DNA of 7,677 bases from an uncultured Alphaproteobacteria bacterium (GTDB lineage: Bacteria > Pseudomonadota > Alphaproteobacteria > Rhizobiales > Ancalomicrobiaceae), in contig CALBKH010000070.1 of assembly GCA_937892955.1 (NCBI GenBank), forward strand, positions 1 to 7,677. The letters run 5' to 3'. The notes under the pieces are model-generated. The model searched no databases and was not told the DNA's origin. It was given only the letters and a program-made list of their open reading frames with translations. Of the stretch, positions 1 through 6,093 are shown piece by piece; position 1 is the stretch's first letter; the number at the start of each line of letters is the position of its first letter. The position numbers and the translations under genes were made by a program.

Positions 1-485
1 ATCACAGCCACAGTCACTTCCTGACCGGCGACGGCATCGGCGAACGGCCGACCCTGCGCGAGATCCTGCGGGAAGCCTTCGACCTGCGCTCCGTCGTGAC
101 GGTCAGAGATCCGGTCGACAGCTACCTGTCGATGGTCGCCTACGGCTGGCAGCATCACTTTTCGCCGTCCACTTTCGACGAATATTGTCGCCGCTATCTG
201 ATCTTTCTCGATCGTTACCAAGGTGTCGACATCATTCGTTACGAAGATTTCGTCGACGACCCCGCACGCGCGATGCGCCACATCTGCACCACTCTGGATC
301 TGACGTATTCCGATGAATTCATCGATCTGTTCGATGCACTGAGGTTGTCCGGCGACAGTGGACGCAGCGGGAGTATCATAGAGAAGAGAGTTCGCAGGAT
401 CGATGCCGTAGACATTTCGGAGATGACGAAGGATTCAAATCATTACCGAGATCTCGCACGGCTGCTCCGATACGAGATTGTCTGA
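1..485 (+). CDS. Sulfotransferase-like protein, C-terminal part (5' end outside window)
   Basis: The frame is open from base 3, upstream of the first GTG/ATG-type codon at 96, so this is the 3' part of a gene that starts before the window. It encodes about 160 residues. TVRDPVDSYLSM (from base 96) resembles the 3'-phosphate-binding segment of PAPS-dependent sulfotransferases, where an Arg and a Ser contact the PAPS 3'-phosphate. IRYEDFVDDPARAM (around 234-276) matches the RYEDL-x-x-DP segment common in the bacterial sulfotransferase family. The family moves a sulfuryl group from PAPS to a sugar, lipid or protein. The acceptor cannot be read here, and the 5'-phosphosulfate loop lies outside the window. 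The stop at 483-485 is only 5 bp before the glycosyltransferase-like gene, so the two were probably one operon for modifying a surface glycan. This role is inferred. The sulfotransferase fold is well supported; the substrate is unknown. Confidence 0.75.
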   Translation, partial: HSHSHFLTGDGIGERPTLREILREAFDLRSVVTVRDPVDSYLSMVAYGWQHHFSPSTFDEYCRRYLIFLDRYQGVDIIRYEDFVDDPARAMRHICTTLDLTYSDEFIDLFDALRLSGDSGRSGSIIEKRVRRIDAVDISEMTKDSNHYRDLARLLRYEIV

Positions 486-490
486 TCGAG

Positions 491-859
491 ATGGAATTTC
501 GAATGACCACGAATATAAATTTGATCAATCGAGCCATCTCCGCCGCCAAGAGCGGCGATCGTGATGTCGCGGAGCGGCTTCTCGAGGAGATCGAACGGCG
601 AATGGACGCCGACCCGCAGGCGCCGGGGAACGCATCGGTGCGCAAGGTCGTCGAGTTCGTCCGACGAACCTACGACGTCCACCGACCGGTCCAGCCCTCA
701 GAGGTGTCGGCGGCGCCGGCACCCTCCGGCGCAGACGTCTCCGCCGACGGTGGCGTGTCGGTTGTCACCTGTTGCATGAATCGCACGGAAAATCTCCTGA
801 AGGCCCTACCCACCTGGCTGGCTCTGCCGGAGATCGGCGAAGTCGTCATCGTCGACTAG
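491..859 (+). pseudogene. Glycosyltransferase-like gene, truncated by the IS element
   Basis: The start is ATG 491 or ATG 503; neither has a strong Shine-Dalgarno sequence. The first 60 or so residues form a charged, probably helical region, followed by a Pro/Ala-rich linker. From about residue 88, GVSVVTCCMNRTENLLKALP, then PEIGEVVIVD, looks like the first strand, the nucleotide-sugar-binding loop and the second strand of a GT-A fold (family 2-like) glycosyltransferase. The reading frame stops at 857-859, where TAG comes from the CTAG insertion site of the IS, exactly where the sugar-nucleotide domain should continue. The catalytic DxD and the rest of the domain (normally well over 200 residues) are missing, so the product should be inactive. 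It follows the sulfotransferase-like gene by 5 bp, consistent with an operon for a sulfated or decorated glycan. The GT2 assignment rests on a short segment. Confidence 0.6.
856..859. repeat. IS target site copy CTAG, left
   Basis: CTAG abuts the left end and is repeated at the right end (1709-1712). The palindrome supplies TAG on both strands: it ends the truncated glycosyltransferase frame on the plus strand and the transposase on the minus strand. Confidence 0.7.
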
Positions 860-1670
860 GTCCTGTTGACGAATGCGCGCATCCATAGACGGACGGCGGT
901 GATGAGGACGAAGCCGAGGTAGCTGTCGGCGGTCTTGTCGTAGCGGGTGGCGAGACGGCGCCAGTTCTTCAACCTGTTGAAGCAACGTTCGATCCGGTTC
1001 CGGAGGGCGTAGACGTAGTCGTCTACGGGCAACTGAACCTTGCGGCTTCGCCGCATCGGGATGATCGGCGTGACGCCGCGCGCCGCCATCGCCGTGCGAA
1101 TGGCATCGGCATCGTAGCCGCGATCGGCGAGCAGAACCTTCGGTTCCGGCCCGTCGGCATCGAGGAGAGGCAGGGCGCCGGTGTAGTCCGAGGCTTGGCC
1201 GGGTGCGATGTCGACGGCTACGGGGAGGCCGACTCCATTGGTGCGGAGATGAATCTTGGTCGAAAACCCACCTCGCGAGCGCCCGAGACCCTGTCTCGGA
1301 GTCCCCCCCTTGCGCCGGCGGCGCAGTGGTGCGCCCGGATGACGGTGCTGTCGATCATCTGGACCGTCTCGCCGACGCCCTCGGTGTCGTTCAACACCTC
1401 GAGCAGCAGATCCCAGAGACCGGAGAGCGTCCAGCGGCGAAATTGGCGGTAGACCGACGACCACTTGCCGAAGAACTCGGGCAGATCACGCCATTGGGCG
1501 CCGGTGCGAGCGATCCAGAAGACGCCGTCGAGGACCCGACGATGATCCTGAGGCCGCCGGCCGCTGTGCGGGCCTCGCCTCGTCACGAACGGTTCGAAGA
1601 ACGCCCATTCCGCATCGCTCATCAGGTCTCGAATCAACGTCGCCTCCCTCCGAAAGCGACCTTGAATCAC
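856..1670 (-). CDS. IS5-family DDE transposase, made by -1 frameshifting (orfA+orfB)
   Basis: orfA starts at GTG 1670 or, matching the usual start of this family better, ATG 1622 (MSDAEWAFFEPF). Unshifted, it would end at 1218. orfB is open from 1464 down to 856. Homology passes from orfA (VQMIDSTVIRAHHCAAG) to orfB (GLGRSRGGFSTKIH) at the G7 run (plus-strand C7, 1303-1309), giving a fusion of about 255-271 residues. The N-terminal DUF4096-like segment runs up to about WRDLP. The three acidic catalytic residues are the Asp of QMIDSTVIR, the Asp of LLADRGYDADA and the Glu of RNRIERCFNRLK. The last includes the IS5-type R-x-x-x-E signature region, followed by WRRLATRYDK. The protein cuts and joins the IS ends. 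Its stop codon (TAG, 858-856) lies in the flanking CTAG, not in the element itself. Confidence 0.87.
860..874 (+). repeat. IS left inverted repeat
   Basis: GTCCTGTTGACGAAT matches the reverse complement of 1694-1708 at 14 of 15 positions. The last codons of the transposase overlap this end. Confidence 0.85.
1303..1309 (-). promoter_or_regulatory. Predicted -1 programmed frameshift site (G7 run)
   Basis: On the minus strand the sequence reads GCAAGGGGGGGACT. The orfA frame reads GCA AGG GGG GGA and the -1 frame reads AAG GGG GGG ACT. The orfA family homology ends, and the orfB homology begins, within a few codons of this run. Homopolymeric slippery runs are the usual way two-ORF IS5 elements make full-length transposase. 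A simple frameshift mutation would look the same, but the position at the typical orfA/orfB join favours programmed shifting. Confidence 0.65.
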
Positions 1671-1693
1671 TCCTCGGCCCGAAGGGGAATCCT

Positions 1694-1708
1694 ATTCGTC
1701 AACAGAAC
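1694..1708 (-). repeat. IS right inverted repeat
   Basis: Read on the minus strand this is GTTCTGTTGACGAAT, one mismatch from the left end. It lies upstream of the transposase start and may carry part of its promoter. Confidence 0.85.
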
Positions 1709-1712
1709 CTAG
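1709..1712. repeat. IS target site copy CTAG, right
   Basis: This is a second CTAG directly outside the right inverted repeat, consistent with a 4-bp (or inner 2-bp TA) target duplication. Confidence 0.7.
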
Positions 1713-1868
1713 TGGATGGCGCGGACGGTGAGCTCTAATCCATAGGTGGGCGCTGGAGTGCTGCCACCACCGGTGCTGTCGACCGATCCTTTCATCACGG
1801 AGGCCCGACAACCGGCACCTGTGAAGATTTTGGAGCACGGAAGGGTCATCGGCTGCTCGGCCGTCTGT
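1713..1868. other. Non-coding gap between IS and toxin gene
   Basis: This stretch does not continue the glycosyltransferase frame: read on from the left flank it hits a stop at once. It contains no supported gene, no clear promoter and no terminator with a U-tract. It lies downstream of both the IS right end and the minus-strand toxin gene, and appears to be intergenic remnant DNA. Confidence 0.5.
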
Positions 1869-2276
1869 TCAGCAGCTCTGTTCCCACGGATTGACCAAGG
1901 CAGCCCCCGTATCGGCGAAGTCGGCGACGTTGCGTGTCGCCACGATCAGATCGTGGACGATTGCCGTGGCGGCGATCAAACCGTCGATGTCGCCGCGCGG
2001 GCGGATCGCGGCAATGCGGCCCCACTCGACGGCGATCTGGTCGGTGATCGGCAGGATGCGAGACGCATGGTCGTGGCGAAGCCGGCGGAGCCATTCTGCG
2101 AGGTGGCCGGCGGTCTTCGGGTCGGCCCTCTGCTTCAGGGTGATCCCCCGCATGATTTCACCCAGTGTCAGGGCGCTCAGATAGACCGTGGCGGGATCGA
2201 CGCTGCGAAGCCATGCCGTCGCTTTGGGAGAGCCTCGTCGCGCCTCGGAGAGCACGTTGGTGTCGACGAGGTACAT
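1869..2276 (-). CDS. vapC: PIN-domain ribonuclease toxin, VapC/FitB type
   Basis: The protein has 135 residues, a normal length for VapC. The PIN-domain acidic residues that bind Mg2+/Mn2+ are in place: Asp5 in YLVDTNVLSE, Glu40 in LTLGEIMRG, Asp98 (Asp96 nearby) in DIDGLIAATA, and Asp119 in TRNVADFADTG. VapC toxins cleave RNA, often tRNA or rRNA, and halt translation when the antitoxin is lost; the target here cannot be read. The start ATG (2276-2274) directly follows the TAA of the antitoxin gene (TAAATG), so the two are very probably translationally coupled and made as one transcript. The complete catalytic set suggests an active toxin. The module may stabilise this mobile-element-rich region. 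Confidence 0.92.
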   Translation of the reverse strand: MYLVDTNVLSEARRGSPKATAWLRSVDPATVYLSALTLGEIMRGITLKQRADPKTAGHLAEWLRRLRHDHASRILPITDQIAVEWGRIAAIRPRGDIDGLIAATAIVHDLIVATRNVADFADTGAALVNPWEQSC

Positions 2277-2531
2277 TTAGAACTCCAGCGAACGGCTCGG
2301 CGCCTTGGCGCGTGCGTCGATGGCTTCGGCCAGCTCGCCGTCCCAACCTGGACCCGACAGGAGATCATCGACGAGGGTTCTGCGCCCGGTCAACAGAGCA
2401 TCGTAATCAGCGACCGAGAGGACGACGGCTGCGCGCTCGCCGCGCACGGTGACGACCTGCGGGCCGTCCGATCGGGCTTGCCGGACGACTTTCGAGAAGT
2501 GGTTCTTGGCGTCCTGCAGGGGCCAATTCAT
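2277..2531 (-). CDS. vapB: Antitoxin of the PIN toxin, Phd/YefM type
   Basis: This is an 84-residue protein encoded directly upstream of the PIN toxin. Residues 1-45 (NWPLQDAKNHFSKVVRQA, then VVTVRGERAAVVLSVADYDAL) match the Phd/YefM DNA-binding fold, which dimerises on the operator. The C-terminal half, rich in charged residues, should be the flexible tail that wraps and inhibits the toxin. The ATG at 2531 has a GGAG ribosome binding site seven bases upstream, which fixes the start. The family normally represses its own operon together with the toxin, and the palindrome at the promoter fits this. The name vapB follows the partner toxin. Confidence 0.9.
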   Translation of the reverse strand: MNWPLQDAKNHFSKVVRQARSDGPQVVTVRGERAAVVLSVADYDALLTGRRTLVDDLLSGPGWDGELAEAIDARAKAPSRSLEF

Positions 2532-2538
2532 GTGCGAT

Positions 2539-2542
2539 CTCC
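2539..2542 (-). promoter_or_regulatory. Ribosome binding site of the antitoxin gene
   Basis: GGAG on the minus strand, seven bases before ATG 2531. It supports this start over later codons. Confidence 0.7.
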
Positions 2543-2555
2543 ATAGCTGGACAGG

Positions 2556-2563
2556 CTAGCTAG
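2556..2563. promoter_or_regulatory. Possible operator palindrome CTAGCTAG
   Basis: A perfect 8-bp palindrome directly adjoins the -10 box, around the expected transcription start. CTAG tetramers are rare in many proteobacterial genomes, and here two stand in tandem. The position suits repression by the antitoxin or toxin-antitoxin complex. Binding is inferred only. Confidence 0.4.
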
Positions 2564-2593
2564 ATTATAGTGCCATTCGAGTTGGATTGCCAC
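2564..2593 (-). promoter_or_regulatory. Sigma-70-type promoter of the toxin-antitoxin operon
   Basis: On the minus strand a perfect TATAAT lies at 2569-2564, with GTGGCA (4 of 6 matches to TTGACA) at 2593-2588, a spacing of 18 bp. It lies about 33 bp upstream of the antitoxin start and points towards it. The weak -35 box lowers certainty, but the exact -10 box in GC-rich DNA is unlikely by chance. Confidence 0.6.
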
Positions 2594-2696
2594 ATCGTAC
2601 CCTTGAGGACCGATCTGCTGGCGGTGAGCCGATCGATCCGCGCCGTCTCGCAAATGCGCGGCGGGTCGAATGCTCGCCGCCTAGCGAGGCTTAGCT

Positions 2697-2734
2697 CACC
2701 GGCGCCGCCGCCCACGATCGTGTCGGCGCCGGTG
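2697..2734. terminator. Long GC hairpin with nested palindrome, possible terminator
   Basis: Perfect 11-bp inverted arms CACCGGCGCCG (2697-2707) and CGGCGCCGGTG (2724-2734) enclose 16 bases, within which CACGATCGTG (2713-2722) is itself a palindrome. The hairpin lies about 40 bp after the stop of the minus-strand HTH gene, so it could end that transcript. No T-run follows on either strand, so it is not a classic intrinsic terminator. A protein-binding site is the alternative. Confidence 0.45.
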
Positions 2735-2773
2735 GGTCGCGTCCGAAGGAGGGTCTCGGTGATCGCGACGCGG

Positions 2774-3607
2774 TCACAGGACGCTCCATGCCCGAAACCG
2801 TCCACGGCCCGTCGTCTCGCGCAGGTCGAGCTCCGCCACCAGGTTGAGGGCGGCGCGGGGTGTGACGGCGAGTGCCTCGGCGATCATGCCGGCCGAGACC
2901 AGCGGCCGCGAGATCACCAACTCGATCAACTCCGGCAGCCGGGAGGTGGAGCGGCGGCCGGCGAGCTTGCGCAGCAGCAGCGAGCGGGCGGTGAACCAGC
3001 GGTCGTGCTGCCTCATCCCCTCCTCAGCGGCGGCGGTGATGGCGTCGAGTTCGGCGATGAGACGCACAGACGCGTCGCGGTGCCGGCGCCGTTCGCGCGG
3101 CACCGCCTTGGCGCCCTCGGCGAGGCAGGGCAGATGGGCGCGCGCTTTGCCGCGCTCCCGCAGGAGGGCGGCGGCGAGCAGGCGGCCGAGGCCGGGCGCG
3201 CGTTGCAACGGCTCGATCGCCCCCCATGCCGTGTGGGCGATCGCAGCGGCGAGGGTCGGCGGCAGATCGCGGGTTCGATCGACGACCCTGCGCCACTCGG
3301 TCAGACGCGCCTCTTCGTCCCAGTCGAGGTCGTAGACGAGCGGATCGCGGTCTCGGCGCGGCGGCGGCGGGCGCGACGCCTCACCGGCGAGGGCGCGGCT
3401 CGAGCGGGCGATTGCCGCGTCGGCCGCGGCGAAGGCGTCGGCCAAGGCTTGGTCGCCGGCGGTCGCGTCGAACCCATCGGCATTCATCGTGTCCTCCTCG
3501 TCTTCGTCCGCGGATGCGAGGTCGAGGTCATGCCCCGCCTTTCGGGCAAGCCCCTCGTCTCCGGCGTTCCGTCCGCGTAAGGTCGCGAGCCCGGCGTCCG
3601 ACAGGGC
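2774..3607 (-). pseudogene. RHE_PE00001 / DUF1612-like HTH protein, N-terminally truncated
   Basis: The minus-strand frame ending at 2774 matches the C-terminal two-thirds of the RHE_PE00001 family as I remember it: DPLVYDLDWDEEARLTEWRR, then LPPTLAAAIAHTAWGAIEPL, then RERRRHRDASVRLIAELDAI, then an HTH segment (LPELIELVISRPLVSAGMIAEAL) and the ending TTGRGRFRAWSVL. Family members are about 370 residues and have a further N-terminal domain. Family-like sequence (ALSDAGLATLRG) can be followed up to about 3607, where it meets the recombinase remnant; beyond that the frame is only antisense to the recombinase. An internal ATG at 3487 could still yield 237 residues with the HTH intact, but there is no clear ribosome binding site. 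The function of the family is unknown; a DNA-binding role on plasmids or mobile elements is likely from the HTH. Confidence 0.7.
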
Positions 3608-4141
3608 GATCCTGCTGATCGGCTTCGCCTCCGGCGGCCGTCGTCGCTCCGAGCTCGCCGATCTGCGCGTCGAGCGGCTGCGTGACGAAGAGCCGGTACC
3701 CGCCGCTCTGAACGACCCGGCCTCCGAGCTTCTGCCGTGCATGACGATCCGGCTCGGGCGCACCAAGACCAGCTCGGCCGACGACGATCGTTTCGCGGTG
3801 ATCGCCGGCCGGCCGGTTGAAGCGCTGAAGGTCTGGCTCGCGGCGGCACGGATCGACGCCGGGCCGGTGTTCCGCGGCATCGACCGTTGGGGCAACTCGA
3901 CGGCAAGGCGCTCGCGGCGCAGACGATCAACGCGATCGTCAAGAAGCGGGCAGGGCTCGCTGGGATCGAGACGGGGAAGGTCTCGGCGCACGGGCTGCGG
4001 TCCGGGTATCTGACGGAAGCCGCGCGACAGGGGGTATCGCTGCCCGAGGCGATGGCGCAGTCGCAACACCGCTCGGTACAGCAGGCGGCACGGTACTATG
4101 ACGAGGCCGAGCGGCGGACAGGGAAGGCCGCGCGCCTTTGA
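3600..4141 (+). pseudogene. Tyrosine recombinase/integrase remnant, catalytic domain with frameshift
   Basis: From DRAILLIGFASGGRRRSELADL onward, the plus strand encodes a phage-integrase-type catalytic domain. The first catalytic Arg is in RRRSEL (3642-3647). The beta-strand Lys is probably that of RTKTSS. The His and Arg of AHGLRSGYL are at 3989-3991 and 3998-4000. The second His is in SQHRS (4067-4069), and the nucleophile Tyr is in ARYYDEA (4094-4099). These enzymes cut and rejoin DNA through a 3'-phosphotyrosine link. The N-terminal core-binding domain is missing, and one base appears to be lost near 3896-3897, where homology jumps from VFRGIDRWGN to LDGKALAAQTINAIVKK one frame over. With both defects it should be dead. 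It lies head to head with the truncated HTH gene, sharing the breakpoint near 3600. Confidence 0.82.
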
Positions 4142-4213
4142 GCCAGTGTCTGTCGGACGTCAATGACCGAGCACAATACACTTGAGGCGCCGTGTCGGCT
4201 TCCACGCGGTCGA

Positions 4214-5935
4214 TTACTGTACGCAGGCCGATTGCGGTTCTGCGCCATTGCGGCTTCGGACCATTGCATCGAGACAATTCTTCAGATCCGGCCAAGCGAA
4301 GAGGACGAAATAGCGCCCGAGCCTCACCAGCCTGTCGACGTCCTCCTGTGAATAGTCGTCTCGGAGCGTCTCGGACGCGAGGAACGTCGAGATCACCTGC
4401 TCAACATCGGTACCGATCACTTGGATCAGTCGCCACCGCGAACAGAGTGGCGAGGCGTAGACCTCCGAGCCGGAAATTGCGCATCGATCGTCGCCGCCGA
4501 TCTCGCCGGTCGATCGAGGTCGATCGGCGAGATAGTTCGCGAGTGCAGTGCCGGAGGCCTTCGCGTCAGAGGCGAGTTCGGCGATCCGTTTCAGTGTTTC
4601 CACTGTGAAACGCTCCGGCCGGACGAAGAAAAAGTGCTGGGTGACTCCCGCTGGTGGCCATGCTGCGACGAGGACGCTGTCCGGCATCGGATGAAAGCGG
4701 GAGGGGATCGCCAGGAAGATCTTGGCGAGCGACGTCATGTCGACAAGCCTCACCACCCCGGTTTCCAGCCCCGAAAGGTCTATCGCACGACCCGCCTCGG
4801 CGATCGGATTCGGTGACGGCTCTGACGCCTCGAGCACCGCGCCACCATCCGAAACGATCACGAGATCCTGTCTCCAGGCGTCGGTCGGGGTGTTGCCGCT
4901 CCATCCCGACCACGTGTTGTTCGTGCCGGTGGCGTGTTCGTGGATCCTTTCGAGCAGACCCAATCCGATGTTGTCGCGAACACCGCCGTCGGAGAGTGCG
5001 AGACGAATCGATCCGCTCATTGGGACATCCGCGCTATGCAGTCGATAGCGCGCTTCGAGGTGTTTCGCGGGGAAGGCCCCGGGAAACGCACCGGAAATCG
5101 CGACGATGTCTGCGAGATCGCCGAGCCCGTCCATCCTCATTGCCTCTGCAGCCTTGAAGAAGCGGGACGTGGTCGGGCCGGCCATCATGTAGCCGTCGGC
5201 GGTGGCGCCGACACGGATCCCGCGGACGAGATCGGTCATACCCAGCATGAGGTTCGGACCACGGGACCTCTGTTCGTCGGCCGGAAGCAGAACGCGACGG
5301 AGCATCTCCGCTTGGATGTCACGGCGCGTCGGACCGAACCACGGAAATATCCATCGCGGCAGCGTCAGCGCGGAGGTCAGTTCCCGCTTCAGTCGAAACC
5401 GCCCCGCAGCCACGGCATCGGCAAACGCCATCGGATTGCCGCCTGTCGCCACGAAGGCGGCAATGATCGACCCGCCGGAGACTGACGACAGGTTCGTCAC
5501 CGGGACGCCGTGGCGCGCCAGCTCATCGAGTACCCCCACATGAATCAACGCGGCGCGGTATCCGCCTCCCGACAACGCGAGGGAAACTTTGAGTTTCGAA
5601 TAGTCCGGATCGATCTTGGACGACTGTTGCCCGGACCAACCCTCGTGTGCGAGCGGTTTGCCAGGGAACAGGGAATCGAGCGTGCTGAGAACCGCCCAAC
5701 AGACGATTACCCAGATTGCCGCGAAACGAGCGACGATATCGAAGGTTCGCCGGATCCGACCTGGTTCCCGTGAGGCGTTGCCCGCCCACCGCCAGCTGAG
5801 CACGGCCAGGAGCAACAGGAGAACTGCGACGGTGATGCCGTCGCGGACCGCAGAAAAGCTGCCGGCCCACTTCAGCCATAGGAACAACGCGGTGATTGGC
5901 AGCGCCGCGAAGATCAAACGTTTCGCCCATCCCAC
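4214..5935 (-). CDS. Patatin-like phospholipase with N-terminal membrane helices
   Basis: This encodes 573 residues from GTG 5935. That start is preferred over ATG 6001 or TTG 6067 because AGGGGGTGA (5949-5941), nearly a full Shine-Dalgarno match, stands five bases before it, and the protein then opens with a membrane helix. Three hydrophobic segments (about residues 4-22, 32-49 and 67-85) anchor it in the inner membrane. The patatin domain follows: oxyanion loop SGGGYR at 122-127, nucleophile Ser153 in SSVSGGS, and the dyad Asp316 in LSDGGVRDN. Patatins hydrolyse acyl ester bonds of phospholipids. The elbow has Ser instead of the first Gly of GxSxG, a variant I have seen in bacterial members. 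A C-terminal region of about 200 residues is not recognised. It is transcribed divergently from the STAND-like gene across 158 bp. A membrane-damaging effector or a lipid-turnover enzyme are both possible. Confidence 0.87.
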   Translation of the reverse strand: MGWAKRLIFAALPITALFLWLKWAGSFSAVRDGITVAVLLLLLAVLSWRWAGNASREPGRIRRTFDIVARFAAIWVIVCWAVLSTLDSLFPGKPLAHEGWSGQQSSKIDPDYSKLKVSLALSGGGYRAALIHVGVLDELARHGVPVTNLSSVSGGSIIAAFVATGGNPMAFADAVAAGRFRLKRELTSALTLPRWIFPWFGPTRRDIQAEMLRRVLLPADEQRSRGPNLMLGMTDLVRGIRVGATADGYMMAGPTTSRFFKAAEAMRMDGLGDLADIVAISGAFPGAFPAKHLEARYRLHSADVPMSGSIRLALSDGGVRDNIGLGLLERIHEHATGTNNTWSGWSGNTPTDAWRQDLVIVSDGGAVLEASEPSPNPIAEAGRAIDLSGLETGVVRLVDMTSLAKIFLAIPSRFHPMPDSVLVAAWPPAGVTQHFFFVRPERFTVETLKRIAELASDAKASGTALANYLADRPRSTGEIGGDDRCAISGSEVYASPLCSRWRLIQVIGTDVEQVISTFLASETLRDDYSQEDVDRLVRLGRYFVLFAWPDLKNCLDAMVRSRNGAEPQSACVQ

Positions 5936-5940
5936 GGCTT

Positions 5941-5949
5941 TCACCCCCT
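5941..5949 (-). promoter_or_regulatory. Ribosome binding site deciding the patatin start
   Basis: AGGGGGTGA on the minus strand differs by one base from the ideal AGGAGGTGA and ends five bases before GTG 5935. The upstream ATG 6001 and TTG 6067 have no comparable site. Confidence 0.65.
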
Positions 5950-6093
5950 GAACAGCTCGGCAACCGTGAGGCTCCCCTCGATCGCCCAGCACACTGCACA
6001 TCGATGCCGCGTGAAAATCCGATAGACGCCTCTCCTCTATGTTGTAGGATACGCATGTTGCGACCAATTCGAAAACACGGATAACTGAGAATT

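Larger units (their letters stand above)
860..1708 (-). mobile_element. IS5-family insertion sequence (IS427-like), 849 bp, complete
   Basis: Both ends carry a 15-bp inverted repeat with one mismatch (860-874 and 1694-1708), and CTAG lies directly outside each end (856-859 and 1709-1712). Inside, on the minus strand, two overlapping reading frames together give one DDE transposase, joined by a -1 shift on a run of seven G. The length, two-frame layout and CTAG/TA target fit the IS427 group of the IS5 family as I know it. No inactivating mutation is visible, so the element may still be mobile. If the duplication is only TA, the element is 859-1709 (851 bp). Confidence 0.88.

Noticed and set aside
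1713..1868. Terminator-like repeat GGTGC...GCACC
   Set aside because: The arms match only with a bulge over a long loop, with no T-run.
1746..2546. Long plus-strand reading frame (266 codons) over the toxin-antitoxin genes
   Set aside because: It is antisense to two well-matched genes, has no recognisable domain, and is explained by the high GC content.
2570..3580. Plus-strand reading frame of 336 codons
   Set aside because: It is antisense to the RHE_PE00001-like gene; the translation is low-complexity Arg/Gly/Ala-rich.
3608..4069. Upstream part of the minus-strand frame as the N-terminus of the HTH protein
   Set aside because: It is the complement of the recombinase catalytic domain, and its translation does not resemble the family beyond about 3607.
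5936..6093. Strong divergent promoters between patatin and NTPase
   Set aside because: TAGGAT at 6045 and other candidates match only 4 of 6 positions and lack partner -35 boxes; nothing was convincing enough to annotate.
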